Shown: piece by piece, positions 54,416-63,696 of the stretch
Position numbering within the stretch: position 1 is the stretch's first letter
How the letters are laid out: the number at the start of each line of letters is the position of its first letter
Source: Nocardioides bizhenqiangii
Lineage (GTDB): Bacteria > Actinomycetota > Actinomycetes > Propionibacteriales > Nocardioidaceae
DNA: 64,000 bases
Assembly (NCBI RefSeq): GCF_034661235.1
Contig: NZ_CP141059.1
Span: 3,285,501-3,349,500, forward strand
Direction: 5' to 3'
Notes under the pieces: model-generated
The model's database searches: none
Told to the model about the DNA's origin: nothing
The model's input: only the letters and a program-made list of their open reading frames with translations
Program-made: the position numbers and the translations under genes

Positions 54416-54925
54416 CTACTCGATGACGGGCGGCAGCCCGGTACCGCGGACCACGGCTCCCTTGGCCTGGGCGGCAGCCTTGAGGTCGGCCTGGAACGCG
54501 CTCATCCGCTCCTGCAGGGCGGTGTCGCCGGCGGCGAGGATGCGGACGGCGAGCAGGCCGGCGTTACGCGCTCCGCCGACCGCCACGGCGGCGACGGGCA
54601 CGCCGGCCGGCATCTGCACGATCGAAAGGAGGGAGTCCATGCCGTCGAGGTACTTGAGCGGCACCGGCACGCCGATCACCGGCAGCGGCGTCACGGACGC
54701 CAGCATGCCGGGCAGGTGGGCCGCTCCCCCGGCGCCGGCGATGATGACCGACAGCCCGCGCGCGGCGGCGGTCTTGCCGTAGTCGAGCATCTCCTCGGGC
54801 ATCCGGTGTGCGGACACCACGTCGGCCTCGTAGGCGATGTCGAACTCCGACAGCGCATCCGCGGCGGCCTGCATCACCGGCCAGTCCGAGTCGGACCCCA
54901 TCACGATGCCCACACGTGCGCTCAC
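54416..54925 (-). CDS. purE: N5-carboxyaminoimidazole ribonucleotide mutase
   Basis: Class I PurE rearranges N5-CAIR to CAIR in purine synthesis. The 169 residues contain [23 protein letters not shown] (His and Arg of the active site), [14 protein letters not shown] and PVIGVPVP. The GTG at 54923-54925 has TACGCT 7 nt upstream and is thus leaderless. purK, the partner that makes N5-CAIR, lies 34 bp upstream on the same strand. Confidence 0.97.
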   Translation of the reverse strand: MSARVGIVMGSDSDWPVMQAAADALSEFDIAYEADVVSAHRMPEEMLDYGKTAAARGLSVIIAGAGGAAHLPGMLASVTPLPVIGVPVPLKYLDGMDSLLSIVQMPAGVPVAAVAVGGARNAGLLAVRILAAGDTALQERMSAFQADLKAAAQAKGAVVRGTGLPPVIE

Positions 54926-54959
54926 CCGCAGGAGCGTAGTGCCCCTGGTCCGACCCAGG

Positions 54960-56132
54960 TCAGTCGCTGTCGTTGCCCAGGTCCCCGCGGAACCAGGCGG
55001 CTGCGTGACGGGCCCGCTCCAGCACGTCGTCGAGGTCGTCGCCGTAGGCGTTGACGTGGCCGACCTTGCGGCCGGGACGCAGCTCCTTGCCGTAGAGGTG
55101 GACCCGGAGCCGGGGGTCGCGGGCAAGAGCATGGGGGTAGCCGTCGTAGAGGTGGCCGACGTCGGGGCTGGGCGAGCCGAGGATGTTGACCATCACCGTC
55201 CACCGGGCGCGGGGTGCCGGGGAGCCGAGTGGCAGGTCGAGCACGGCGCGCAGGTGGTTCTCGAACTGCGAGGTGACGGCCCCGTCCTGCGACCAGTGTC
55301 CGGTGTTGTGCGGCCGCATGGCGAGCTCGTTGACCAGGATCACCGGCCGGCCGTCCTGGTCGACGGCCTCGAACAGCTCGACGGCGAGGATGCCGGTCAC
55401 GCCGAGCTCACCGGCGACCCGTAATGCGAGCTGCTGTGCCTCACCGGCCAGGGCCGGGTCCAGGTCGGGCGCGGGCGCGATCACCTCGTGACAGATGCCG
55501 TCGAGCTGGGTGCTGGCGACGACGGGGTACGCCGCCGCCTGCCCGCTCGGCGCCCGCGCCACCAGCGCGGCGAGCTCGCGCCGGAACTCCACGAGCTCCT
55601 CGGCCAGCAGCCGGACCCCGGTGCGCTCCGCGACGGCGAGCGGCTCGGCAATGTCGTCGGGGGTGCGGACGACCCAGACGCCTCTCCCGTCGTAGCCGCC
55701 GCGGCTGACCTTGAGCACGCACGGCAGGCCGAACGCCTCGACGTCCGCGGCCGATCCCACCTCTCCCCAGCGCGGCTGGGGGGCGCCGAGCCGGCCCATC
55801 GCCTGGCGCATGACGATCTTGTCCTGCGCGTGCACCAGCGCCTCGGGGCCGGGCCGGCAGGCGACGCCGGCGTCCTCGAGGGCGTGCAGGTGCTCGGTCG
55901 GCACGTGCTCGTGGTCGAAGGTGACCACAGCACAGCCCGCGGTGACCTCCTCCAGGGTGGCGAGGTCGCGGTAGTCGCCGACGACCTGGTCGGGGATCAC
56001 CTGGGCTGCGGACACGCCGTCGGCCTCGGCGAGCAGCCGGAGGGGTACCCCGAGCGCGATGGCGGGTTGCGCCATCATCCGGGCCAGCTGACCGCCACCG
56101 ATGACGGCGACGCGAGGAGCGGAGTCGGGCAC
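54960..56132 (-). CDS. purK: N5-carboxyaminoimidazole ribonucleotide synthase
   Basis: An ATP-grasp enzyme that carboxylates AIR with bicarbonate. The 390 residues start with [13 protein letters not shown], contain [31 protein letters not shown] (ATP lid), [31 protein letters not shown] (metal-binding Glu and Asn). The GTG 56130-56132 lies 6 nt after TAGGGT. It forms a purine pair with purE; both carry their own promoter-like boxes, so they may be transcribed separately as well. Confidence 0.97.
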   Translation of the reverse strand: MPDSAPRVAVIGGGQLARMMAQPAIALGVPLRLLAEADGVSAAQVIPDQVVGDYRDLATLEEVTAGCAVVTFDHEHVPTEHLHALEDAGVACRPGPEALVHAQDKIVMRQAMGRLGAPQPRWGEVGSAADVEAFGLPCVLKVSRGGYDGRGVWVVRTPDDIAEPLAVAERTGVRLLAEELVEFRRELAALVARAPSGQAAAYPVVASTQLDGICHEVIAPAPDLDPALAGEAQQLALRVAGELGVTGILAVELFEAVDQDGRPVILVNELAMRPHNTGHWSQDGAVTSQFENHLRAVLDLPLGSPAPRARWTVMVNILGSPSPDVGHLYDGYPHALARDPRLRVHLYGKELRPGRKVGHVNAYGDDLDDVLERARHAAAWFRGDLGNDSD

Positions 56133-56159
56133 GCCCGCACCCTATCGAGGGCGAACGGG

Positions 56160-56474
56160 TCAGGCGCTGACGGCTTCCTCGGTCTCGAACCGCAGGCCCT
56201 GGCCGCGGACGGTGGTGATCAGGGTGGGGTGCCGGGTGTCGTCGCCGAGCTTGCGGCGTACCCAGCCGAGGTGGACGTCGATGGTCTTCGACGAGGTCCA
56301 GAAGGTCGCGTTCCAGACGTCGCGCATCAGCTCGTCCCGGGTGACCACGGAGCCGGCCCGGACGATCAGCGCGTGGACGAGGTCGAACTCCTTGCGGGAC
56401 AACCGGACCTCCCGGTCCCCCCGCCATGCACGACGGCTAGCCGGGTCGAGCCGCACGTCCTGCACCTCGATCAC
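56160..56474 (-). CDS. Orphan winged-helix DNA-binding protein (OmpR/PhoB C-terminal type)
   Basis: A 104-residue protein made of only the Trans_reg_C domain: VRLDPASRRAWRGDREVRLSRKEFDLVHALI, then RDELMRDVWN, SKTIDVHLGWVRRKLGDD and ITTVRGQGLRFE. A full response regulator would have a 120-residue receiver domain before it; here the gene starts directly with the DNA-binding part, and no Asp-phosphorylation site exists. The GTG at 56472-56474 is leaderless, 6 nt after TACGTT. It may act constitutively or be controlled by level. It lies between purK and the cyclase. Confidence 0.87.
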   Translation of the reverse strand: MIEVQDVRLDPASRRAWRGDREVRLSRKEFDLVHALIVRAGSVVTRDELMRDVWNATFWTSSKTIDVHLGWVRRKLGDDTRHPTLITTVRGQGLRFETEEAVSA

Positions 56475-56591
56475 AAGGTCAACGTAGGAATCAGCGCGCC
56501 TGTCGGTGGGTGATCGGCCGAAATTTTGCAATTAATACCGCATTTGGCTCCCTGATCCGGTGCCGTTTCCCGGTCTCTGCTAACAGAAGCC

Positions 56592-57578
56592 TCACACGCG
56601 GCGGGCGGTCAGCGGCTCCATGACCCCGAACCCGCGCATCGGCCGGGCCGGCAACGGCCGGGTCTCGATCTGGTCCTTCGGGAGCAGGTCGGCGGTCTCG
56701 CGGTCGACGATGATGCGGTTGCGGCGGGCCACCGCGGTCAGGCGGGCGGCGAGATTGACCGGCGGCCCGAAGACGTCACCGAGCCGCATCACGACCGACC
56801 CGGTGGCCAGGCCGATGCGTACGTCGGGCATCCGCTTGTCGCGCCCGACCACCTTGATGATCCCCTCGGCGGTCTCGAACCCGCCGAGCGCGTCCGCGTT
56901 CACGAACAGCACGGCGTCGCCCATGCTCTTGATCAGCCGGCCGCCGTTCGCCGCGATCACGTCACCGCACCGCGCCTCGAACACCTCGACGACGTCGCCG
57001 ATCTTCTCGCGGCTGAGCTCGTTGGAGAGCGCGGTGAAGCTCACGATGTCGGCGAATCCCACGGTCAGGTCGGTGGTGTGGGGGTCCGCGTCGATGGCGC
57101 GCGTCGACTCGATCCTGGCCACGGCGGCGGCCAGGTGGCGGCGCCAGGCGTAGAGCAGGATCACCTCGAACCGGTCGCCGTACCTCTCGAGGGCCCAGTC
57201 GGCCGCCGCGGTCGGGGCGGCGCCCCGACCGCCGTCCTCGACGAACGCGTCCTCGACCCGCTGGATCAGCGCGCCGACCTCCCAGTCGGCCAGCCGGGCC
57301 ATGCTGAGGCCGACGCCACGCACGACGTTGAGCGCGAGGTCGAAGTCGATCAGTCCCTCGGTGACCACTTGGGAGACCGCCGCGATCGCCGCGACGTCGT
57401 CCTCGTTGTAGGCCCGCTCGTCACCGCGCTCGGGGAAGCCGAGCGTGCGCCACAGTCGGCGCGCCTCCCGCAGGGGGAGGCCGGCCTTCGCCGCCGCCTC
57501 CGCCGCCGTGAGCGTCGGCTCCTGTCCGAGAAGGGCGCGTGCGACGTCGCCGCCTTCGGGGAGCGTCTCGTCAGACAC
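56592..57578 (-). CDS. Class III adenylate/guanylate cyclase with an N-terminal regulatory domain
   Basis: A 328-residue soluble cyclase. Residues 20-110 resemble the regulatory domain of Rv1264-type adenylate cyclases (LTAAEAAAKAGLPLREARRLWRTLGFP, then an EDDVAAI start of a second helix block), which senses pH and holds the enzyme inactive. The catalytic domain has both metal Asp residues (VGFADIVSF D177; SMGDAVL D221), Lys217, and N275/R279 in PPVNLAARL. All key residues are intact, so it should be active. The GTG start 57576-57578 overlaps the PH gene stop by 8 bp. Confidence 0.9.
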   Translation of the reverse strand: MSDETLPEGGDVARALLGQEPTLTAAEAAAKAGLPLREARRLWRTLGFPERGDERAYNEDDVAAIAAVSQVVTEGLIDFDLALNVVRGVGLSMARLADWEVGALIQRVEDAFVEDGGRGAAPTAAADWALERYGDRFEVILLYAWRRHLAAAVARIESTRAIDADPHTTDLTVGFADIVSFTALSNELSREKIGDVVEVFEARCGDVIAANGGRLIKSMGDAVLFVNADALGGFETAEGIIKVVGRDKRMPDVRIGLATGSVVMRLGDVFGPPVNLAARLTAVARRNRIIVDRETADLLPKDQIETRPLPARPMRGFGVMEPLTARRV

Positions 57579-58098
57579 CTTCGTCGGCGGGGCGTGCTGC
57601 GCCACCGCCGCCGTGGAGCGAGTGCAGGAGCTCGTTGATCTGGCGCTGCGTCGCCTCGACGTGCGGGATGTCGTTGAGCCGCACGTTGCCGAAGGTCGAC
57701 GCGTCCGTCACCACCAGGCTGCCGCAGCCGAACGGCCGGTCGAGCAGGTGGACCTCCATCTGGATGTCGCTGATCCGGGCCAGCGGGACGTCGTGGCCAC
57801 GGCGGGTGATGATGCCGCGACGCGTGATCAGCCGCCGGTCGGTCACTCCGTGGACGGTGGTGAGCCAGTCGAAGAAGGGACGGACGGTGAACCAGAGGAT
57901 GCCGAGCACGCACACCACCCACACGCCGCGGGACGTCCATCTCGCGGTGTCGCCATCGCCCAGGATCACCTGGCCGGCCACTCCGATCGCGAGGAAGACG
58001 ACGAGCCACAGGATCGGCCCGAACAGCGCCTTGGGGTGCTGACGGCAGGAGATGATCAGCTTCTCGCCGGGGTTGAGCAGCTTCTCTGAGATGGCCAC
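57571..58098 (-). CDS. PH-domain (bPH2-like) membrane protein
   Basis: A 175-residue protein of the Rv3278c family. It has two hydrophobic helices (residues 26-48, FGPILWLVVFLAIGVAGQVI; residues 57-73), followed by a bPH2 domain with DRRLITRRGIITRRGHDVPLARISDI and FGNVRLNDIPHVE. The function is unknown. It overlaps the cyclase gene by 8 bp and precedes it, so both proteins are co-expressed, and this could tie the cyclase to the membrane. Confidence 0.87.
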   Translation of the reverse strand: MAISEKLLNPGEKLIISCRQHPKALFGPILWLVVFLAIGVAGQVILGDGDTARWTSRGVWVVCVLGILWFTVRPFFDWLTTVHGVTDRRLITRRGIITRRGHDVPLARISDIQMEVHLLDRPFGCGSLVVTDASTFGNVRLNDIPHVEATQRQINELLHSLHGGGGAARPADEGV

Positions 58099-58137
58099 GG
58101 GAGGATCATCCCATCGCTGGTGCCATTCGGCAGGATG

Positions 58138-58956
58138 TCACTCAGGAACGACGTGCACGACGTCGCCGGCGCCGACCTTCTCGACACCGTCGCCCGTCTC
58201 GACGACCAGCCGGCCGTCGAGGTCGACGTCGACGGCGCGCCCGGCGATCGCCGTACCGCCGGGGAGGTCGACGCGGACGTCCTGTCCGACCGTCGCGCAG
58301 TGGGCCACGTACGACGACGCGAGCCTGGAGGCCGCCTCGGACCCGCCCGCCTGCCAAGCGTCGTACCCCTCGCGGACCGCGGCCACCACTCCGAGCAGCA
58401 CGCCCTCGCGGGTCGGGGTGAGGTCGGGGTGGGCGACGGCGAGCGAGGTCGCGGTCGGGACCGGCAGCTCGTCGGCCGGCGTCGACACGTTGATGCCGAC
58501 CCCGACGACCGCGGCCGGACCGCTGTCGGTCTCGATCCGCTCGACGAGGATGCCGGCGACCTTGCGGCCTTCGATGAGCACGTCGTTGGGCCACTTGACC
58601 TGGGTCTCGTAGCCGAAGGAGGCGAGCGCCTTCGACACGGTGTGCCCGGTGAGGAGCGGCAACCAGGGCCAGGACGACGCCGGCACCGTGGGCCGCAGCA
58701 CGAGAGAGAACGTGATGGCCGCGCCGGCCGGGGTCTCCCACGTGCGGTCGAGGCGGCCGCGCCCGGCGGTCTGGTGGTCCGCCACCACGAGCAGGCCGTC
58801 GGGAGCCCCGGCGCGGGCGCGCTCGGCCGCGACCTCGTTGGTGGACGGTGCCTCGGGGAGCAGCTCCAGGTTCAGATCTGGTGTCAGCGCGAGCTCGACC
58901 GCCAGCACGTGCTCGTCGAGGGGTGGGCGCTGGTCCGAGTCTCCAATCACGACCAC
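58138..58956 (-). CDS. birA: Biotin-[acetyl-CoA-carboxylase] ligase
   Basis: Attaches biotin to acyl-CoA carboxylase carriers. The 272-residue protein has the BirA catalytic motifs [34 protein letters not shown] and VGVGINVS. There is no N-terminal helix-turn-helix, so it is a pure ligase and not a repressor. The GTG at 58954-58956 lies 6 nt after TAGGGA. It is divergent from accD5, whose holoenzyme carries biotin on a partner subunit, matching Rv3279c-Rv3280. Confidence 0.95.
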   Translation of the reverse strand: MVVIGDSDQRPPLDEHVLAVELALTPDLNLELLPEAPSTNEVAAERARAGAPDGLLVVADHQTAGRGRLDRTWETPAGAAITFSLVLRPTVPASSWPWLPLLTGHTVSKALASFGYETQVKWPNDVLIEGRKVAGILVERIETDSGPAAVVGVGINVSTPADELPVPTATSLAVAHPDLTPTREGVLLGVVAAVREGYDAWQAGGSEAASRLASSYVAHCATVGQDVRVDLPGGTAIAGRAVDVDLDGRLVVETGDGVEKVGAGDVVHVVPE

Positions 58957-58991
58957 TACCCTTCCCTACAACCGCAAGGAGGCCAAGAACC

Positions 58992-60614
58992 GTGACTGCC
59001 GAAGCGACCGACACCCCCGACCTGCCGGACATTCACACGACCGCGGGCAAGCTCGCCGATCTCGATCTCCGGCTCGACGAGGCGGTCCACGCCGCGTCGG
59101 AGAAGGCGGTCGAGAAGCAGCACGCCAAGGGGCGCCAGACCGCGCGCGAGCGGATCGAGATGCTCTTCGACGAGGGTTCGTTCGTCGAGCTCGACGAGCT
59201 GGCCCGGCACCGGTCGGTCGCGTTCGGCCTGGAGAAGAACCGGCCCTACGGCGACGGGGTGATCACCGGCTACGGCACGATCGACGGCCGCCAGGTGTGC
59301 GTGTTCAGCCAGGACTTCACGATCTTCGGTGGCTCGCTGGGCGAGGTCTACGGCGAGAAGATCACCAAGGTGATGGACCTCGCGATCAGGACCGGATCGC
59401 CGATCATCGGCATCAACGAGGGCGCCGGCGCCCGGATCCAGGAGGGCGTGGTCTCCCTCGGCCTCTACGGCGAGATCTTCCGGCGCAACGTGCACGCCTC
59501 GGGCGTGATCCCGCAGATCAGCCTGATCATGGGCAACTGCGCGGGCGGGCACGTCTACTCCCCCGCCGTCACCGACTTCACGATCATGGTCGACAAGACC
59601 TCGGCCATGTTCATCACCGGACCCGACGTGATCAAGACCGTCACCGGTGAGGACGTGTCGATGGAGGACCTCGGCGGCGCCCGCACCCACAACACCAAGT
59701 CGGGCAACGCCCACTACATGGGTACCGACGAGCAGGACGCGATCGACTACGTCAAGGCGCTGCTCAGCTACCTGCCCCAGAACAACATGGACGAGCCGCC
59801 GTCGTACGACCCCGACTATTCAGCCGCCGACGCCCTTGAATTTTCCGCCGAGGACATGGCGCTCGACACGCTGATCCCGGACAGCCCCAACCAGCCCTAC
59901 GACATGCACGACGTGATCACGACCGTGCTCGACGACGATGAGTTCCTCGAGGTCCACCCGCTGTTCGCGCCGAACATCATCGTCGGCTTCGGCCGGGTGG
60001 AGGGCCGCTCGGTCGGCGTCGTGGCCAACCAGCCGATGCAGTTCGCCGGCACGCTCGACATCGACGCGTCGGAGAAGGCCGCACGGTTCGTGCGCACCTG
60101 CGACGCGTTCAACGTGCCGGTGCTGACCTTCGTCGACGTGCCGGGCTTCCTGCCGGGCGTCGACCAGGAGCACCTCGGCATCATCCGCCGCGGCGCGAAG
60201 CTGATCTACGCCTACGCCGAGGCCACCGTCCCGCTGGTCACCATCATCACCCGCAAGGCCTACGGCGGCGCCTACGACGTCATGGGGTCCAAGCACCTCG
60301 GCGCCGACATCAACGTCTCCTGGCCGACCGGCCAGATCGCGGTGATGGGCGCCCAGGGCGCCGCCAACATCGTGCACCGCAAGACCCTGGCGGCGGTCGA
60401 GGCCGAGGGCGGCGACGTCGAGGCCCGGCGCGCCGAGCTCATCGACGAGTACGAGACGACGCTGGCCAACCCCTACATCGCCGCCGAGCGCGGCTACATC
60501 GACGCGGTGATCCAGCCGCACGAGACGCGGGTCGAGATCGTGCGCGCGCTCCGCCTGCTGGCGACCAAGCGCGAGACCCTCCCGCCGAAGAAGCATGGCA
60601 ATATCCCGCTGTGA
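58992..60614 (+). CDS. accD5: Acyl-CoA/propionyl-CoA carboxylase beta subunit
   Basis: The carboxyltransferase subunit that moves CO2 from biotin to propionyl-CoA or acetyl-CoA. The 540-residue protein shows the crotonase-fold halves: [23 protein letters not shown] and [15 protein letters not shown] in the first, [35 protein letters not shown] and [19 protein letters not shown] in the second. AAGGAGG lies 8-9 nt before the GTG. accE5 follows, and birA is divergent, as in mycobacteria. Confidence 0.97.
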   Translation: MTAEATDTPDLPDIHTTAGKLADLDLRLDEAVHAASEKAVEKQHAKGRQTARERIEMLFDEGSFVELDELARHRSVAFGLEKNRPYGDGVITGYGTIDGRQVCVFSQDFTIFGGSLGEVYGEKITKVMDLAIRTGSPIIGINEGAGARIQEGVVSLGLYGEIFRRNVHASGVIPQISLIMGNCAGGHVYSPAVTDFTIMVDKTSAMFITGPDVIKTVTGEDVSMEDLGGARTHNTKSGNAHYMGTDEQDAIDYVKALLSYLPQNNMDEPPSYDPDYSAADALEFSAEDMALDTLIPDSPNQPYDMHDVITTVLDDDEFLEVHPLFAPNIIVGFGRVEGRSVGVVANQPMQFAGTLDIDASEKAARFVRTCDAFNVPVLTFVDVPGFLPGVDQEHLGIIRRGAKLIYAYAEATVPLVTIITRKAYGGAYDVMGSKHLGADINVSWPTGQIAVMGAQGAANIVHRKTLAAVEAEGGDVEARRAELIDEYETTLANPYIAAERGYIDAVIQPHETRVEIVRALRLLATKRETLPPKKHGNIPL

Positions 60615-60619
60615 TGTGC

Positions 60620-60735
60620 CGGCTCGGGCGCTCCGCGACGAAGGAGCGGGGCGACCGAGGTTCAGGCCAGGTTGAGCAAGGCCCGCGGGTGCGAAGCGAA
60701 GCGAGCAGCCGCGACGGCCGCGTCGAAACCAGAGG
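60620..60735. repeat. Palindromic element between accD5 and accE5
   Basis: Contains the hairpin CGCTCC-GCGACGAA-GGAGCG (about 60629-60648), then a block with GGGTGCGAAGCGAAGCGAGC and CGCGACGGCCGCGTCGAAACC, similar to dispersed repeats in actinobacteria. It separates two genes of one enzyme complex and may reduce read-through. Confidence 0.6.
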
Positions 60736-60741
60736 ATCCAG

Positions 60742-60975
60742 ATGACGAAGGACACCAGCCCCGACACGCCGACCGAGCCGCTGCTCCGTGTCCTCACCCC
60801 GGACGCCACCCCGGAGGAGGTCGCGGCGGTCGTCGCGGTCTTCGCGGCGATGGGTGGCGGTGCCCCCGCGCCCGAGAAGCCGCGCTCGGTGTGGGCCTCC
60901 CCCGCCCGCCGGATGCGCGGCCCGCACGTCCACGGCCGCGGTGCCTGGCAGGCCAGCGCCCGCGGCATCCGCTGA
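60742..60975 (+). CDS. accE5: Acyl-CoA carboxylase epsilon subunit
   Basis: A 77-residue small subunit that stimulates AccD5. It has LLRVLTPDATPEEVAAVVAVFAAMGGG, the start of the family's coiled segment, and a basic middle ending SVWASPARRM. Mycobacterial AccE5 is longer, with an N-terminal Arg-rich part that is absent here. The ATG start at 60742 is the only one that gives the family length. It is 127 bp from accD5 and may depend on read-through. Confidence 0.9.
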   Translation: MTKDTSPDTPTEPLLRVLTPDATPEEVAAVVAVFAAMGGGAPAPEKPRSVWASPARRMRGPHVHGRGAWQASARGIR

Positions 60976-60989
60976 CTCGGCTGGCACCA

Positions 60990-61037
60990 CAACGGCATAG
61001 GAGGTGGTCGTCATGGCGACCACCTCCTATGCCGTTG
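60990..61037. terminator. Perfect 21-bp-stem hairpin after accE5
   Basis: Arms at 60990-61010 and 61017-61037 are exact reverse complements (starting CAACGGCATAGG and ending CCTATGCCGTTG), with the 6-nt loop TCATGG. It begins 15 bp after the accE5 stop. There is no T-tract, so it may be a terminator or a protein-binding palindrome. Confidence 0.7.
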
Positions 61038-61102
61038 CGCGATCGGCCGGTTCCGACCTGGGTCGGATGCCCCGCACCCACCGGGGACGGCAGGATCGGG
61101 AC

Positions 61103-61462
61103 ATGAACCCCCTGATCGCGACCGGAGCAGCGGCGTACGCCGGCCTGGGCGTCGCCTCGTTCCTCAAGCCCGCTGTCGTGCCCGCGGTGATCGGCAGCAC
61201 CGCGCCGAACGCCGACTCCCGCACCGAGATCCGGGCCGTGTACGGCGGCCTCCCGCTGGCGTTCGCCGCGAGCCTGGTCGCCGCGCCGTCCTCCGGCACC
61301 GCGATCGGTGTGGCCACCGCCGGCATGGCGGCCGGCCGGGCGGCGTCCGCGGTCTTCGAGGGCCGGCCCAGCCTGAAGATGGCCGGCTTCATCGCCCTCG
61401 AATTGGCGCTGGCGGGCGCCCTGGTGATGGGCGCCCGCCGCGTCTCGGCTGCTACGTCCTAG
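61103..61462 (+). CDS. Small four-helix membrane protein (DUF4345-like)
   Basis: A 119-residue protein with about four hydrophobic helices (LIATGAAAYAGLGVASFL; IRAVYGGLPLAFAASLVAA; TAIGVATAGMAAGRAASAVF; IALELALAGALVMGARR). The Glu-Ile-Arg-Ala-Val-Tyr-Gly-Gly motif after the first helix matches the DUF4345 type. Function is unknown. The ATG at 61103 lies 6 nt after CAGGAT. Its stop overlaps the epoxide hydrolase stop as CTAG. Confidence 0.7.
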   Translation: MNPLIATGAAAYAGLGVASFLKPAVVPAVIGSTAPNADSRTEIRAVYGGLPLAFAASLVAAPSSGTAIGVATAGMAAGRAASAVFEGRPSLKMAGFIALELALAGALVMGARRVSAATS

Positions 61463-62583
61463 CCGAAGAAGACCCGCAGGTCGGCCACGACGTCCTCCGG
61501 GACCTCCATCGCGGCGAAGTGGCCACCGCGGGGGAACTCCGACCAGTGGTCGATGTTGGCGTTGTCGCGCTCGGCGAGCGAGCGGATGGTCTGGAAGTCG
61601 TCCTTGAACACCGCCACCCCGAGCCGTCCCTGGCTGACGACTGGTTCCGCACCGGAGCGCTGCTCCTCGTAGTGGTAGCGCGCGGCCGAGCCGTAGGTGT
61701 TGGTCAGCCAGTAGAGCGTGGCCTGGGCCAGCACCTGCTCGGGACGCACCAGGCTGGTGCCGTTGCCGAAGTTCTCGAACAGCTCGCTGTAGGCGAGCAC
61801 CGCGACCGGCGAGTCCGCCAGCCCGGCCGCCACGGTCTGCGGACGGGTACCGTTCATCTGGTTGTAGCCGCCGACCGACTGGAACCACTGCATGTGCTCG
61901 AGCGCGGCGTACTCCTTGGGCCCGAAGCCCTCGAACTCGCTCGGGTCGCCGGACGGGAACGAGAACAGGTGCAGCACGTGAGCGCCGAGGAACCCCTCCG
62001 GGTCGGCCACGGCCAGCTCCCGGCCGACCATGGCGCCGCCGTCGCTGCCGTGCACGCCGTACGACGAGTAGCCGAGCCGGCGCATCAGCTCGTCGTACGC
62101 CCCCGCCACCCGGGCCATCGTCCAGCCGGTGTCGACGACCGGGGTGGACCAGCCGAAGCCGGGCATCGACGGCACGACCACGTGGAAGGCGTCGGAGGCG
62201 TTGCCGCCGTGGGCCTCGGGGTTCACCAGCGGGTCGATCATGTCGACGAAGTCGAGCAGCGAGCCCGGGTAGGTGTGGGCCAGCAGCAGCGGCGTCGCGT
62301 CCTCGACCTGCGAGCGGATGTGGAGGAAGTGGATCCGCTGGCCGTCGACCTCGGTGACGAAGCCGGGGTGCGCGTTGACCCGCGCCTCCACCTCGCGCCA
62401 GTCGAACGACTTCCACTGCTCGACCATGTCCCGCAGGTAGGACTCCGGGGTGCCGTAGTCCCACGAGTCGCCGGGCACGGCCGGCGCGAACCGGGTCCGC
62501 TCGAGCCGCGCCCGCAGGTCGTCGAGGTCGGCCTGGGGGACGGTGACGGCGAAGGGGGTGATCTCCTGGTTGGGCTGCGTCAT
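61459..62583 (-). CDS. Epoxide hydrolase (EHN plus alpha/beta hydrolase)
   Basis: A 374-residue enzyme with the epoxide-hydrolase N-terminal domain (ITPFAVTVPQADLDDLRARLERTRF, DWREVEARVNAHPGF) and a hydrolase core. The oxyanion motif is HTYPGS (103-108, often HGWPGS), nucleophile Asp181 lies in VHGSDGGAMVG, and His is in GGHFAAME. It should convert an epoxide to a diol. AAAGG lies about 8 nt before the ATG. A divergent WYL regulator probably controls it. Confidence 0.92.
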   Translation of the reverse strand: MTQPNQEITPFAVTVPQADLDDLRARLERTRFAPAVPGDSWDYGTPESYLRDMVEQWKSFDWREVEARVNAHPGFVTEVDGQRIHFLHIRSQVEDATPLLLAHTYPGSLLDFVDMIDPLVNPEAHGGNASDAFHVVVPSMPGFGWSTPVVDTGWTMARVAGAYDELMRRLGYSSYGVHGSDGGAMVGRELAVADPEGFLGAHVLHLFSFPSGDPSEFEGFGPKEYAALEHMQWFQSVGGYNQMNGTRPQTVAAGLADSPVAVLAYSELFENFGNGTSLVRPEQVLAQATLYWLTNTYGSAARYHYEEQRSGAEPVVSQGRLGVAVFKDDFQTIRSLAERDNANIDHWSEFPRGGHFAAMEVPEDVVADLRVFFG

Positions 62584-62633
62584 CGGTCTGCCTTTCGTTG
62601 TTCCCTGGTTGGTGAGGACGACGTTATGACCTG

Positions 62634-62660
62634 TTGCGGAACGGTTCGTTCCTGTTAAAT
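62634..62660 (+). promoter_or_regulatory. Promoter with operator-like palindrome, WYL regulator
   Basis: A -35-like TTGCGG (62634-62639) and -10-like TTAAAT (62655-62660) with a 15-bp spacer. Between them lies GGAACG-GTT-CGTTCC (62638-62652), a 6-bp inverted repeat. Because the region also leads the epoxide hydrolase, one site could control both. Confidence 0.5.
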
Positions 62661-62667
62661 GGGACTC

Positions 62668-63639
62668 ATGAAGAAAACCTCCGGACGTCTCCTCGAGCTG
62701 CTCGGACTGATGCAGGCGCGGGTCGACTGGACCGGCCCCGAGCTCGCCGCGCGGCTCGGCGTCACCGACCGGACCGTGCGCAACGACATCGCCCGGCTCC
62801 GCGAGCTGGGCTACCCGGTCGACGCGACGCGGGGACGGGACGGCCACTACCGCCTCGGGGTCGGCGCCAAGCTGCCGCCGCTGCTGCTGGACGACGAGGA
62901 GGCCGTCGCCGTCGCCGTGGGCCTCCGCACCGTGACCGGCGTCGCCGGCTTCGAGGAGAGCGGCGGGCGGGCGCTGGCCAAGCTCGAGCACGTGCTGCCC
63001 GACCGGCTGCGCCGCCAGCTGGTCGCACTCCGCGACGCGACCAGCGCGGGCCCGGTCAACACCGACTCCAACGTCGAGGACCCGGAGGTGGACCCGGCCG
63101 TCCTCACCGAGATCGCCGGGGCGATCCGCGACCACCGCGGGCTGCGCGCGTTCTACGGGTCCACAGGGGACGACGAGCGGGTCGAGCTGGAGCCCTACCG
63201 GCTGGTGGGCTGGCAGCGGCGGTGGTACGTCGTCGGCCGCGACCCGGCGACCGGGAGGTGGGCGCCGTACCGCGTCGACTGGCTGACCCTGCGTACGCCC
63301 GGCGGGCGCGGCTTCACCCCGGTGCCGTTCCCGGGCGACCTGACCGAGTTCGTCGTCAGGGAGGTCGCCCGGACCGGGTGGGCGGTCCACGCCCGGATCG
63401 TCGTGGACGCGCCCGCGGACGAGGTCCTCGCCCGGATCAATCCCGCGGTCGGCACCGTGGAGCCGCGCTCTGACGGCAGCAGCGTCCTGGTCACCGGGGG
63501 CGACAGCCTCGAGGTGGTGGCGGTCTGGATCGGCATGCTCGGCCTCGACTTCACCGTCGAGTCACCGGCGGCACTGGTCGACCACCTCGAGGTGCTGGCC
63601 GAGCGCTACGCCGGCGCCGTCGCCGGCAGCGCCCGCTGA
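62668..63639 (+). CDS. WYL-domain transcriptional regulator
   Basis: A 323-residue regulator: N-terminal HTH (SGRLLELLGLMQARVDWTGPELAARLGVTDRTVRNDIARLRELGYPV) and a C-terminal WYL domain (VELEPYRLVGWQRRWYVVGRDPATG), which binds ligands, often nucleotides or small metabolites. ATG 62668 lies 7 nt after TTAAAT; an ATG at 62659 inside the -10 box is less likely. It is divergent from the epoxide hydrolase, so likely its regulator, and may regulate itself. Confidence 0.92.
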   Translation: MKKTSGRLLELLGLMQARVDWTGPELAARLGVTDRTVRNDIARLRELGYPVDATRGRDGHYRLGVGAKLPPLLLDDEEAVAVAVGLRTVTGVAGFEESGGRALAKLEHVLPDRLRRQLVALRDATSAGPVNTDSNVEDPEVDPAVLTEIAGAIRDHRGLRAFYGSTGDDERVELEPYRLVGWQRRWYVVGRDPATGRWAPYRVDWLTLRTPGGRGFTPVPFPGDLTEFVVREVARTGWAVHARIVVDAPADEVLARINPAVGTVEPRSDGSSVLVTGGDSLEVVAVWIGMLGLDFTVESPAALVDHLEVLAERYAGAVAGSAR

Positions 63640-63696
63640 TCCGGCCCGCCGAATACTCGGGTGTCCGCTGTCCACGGTGCGACATAGGGTCGCGAC

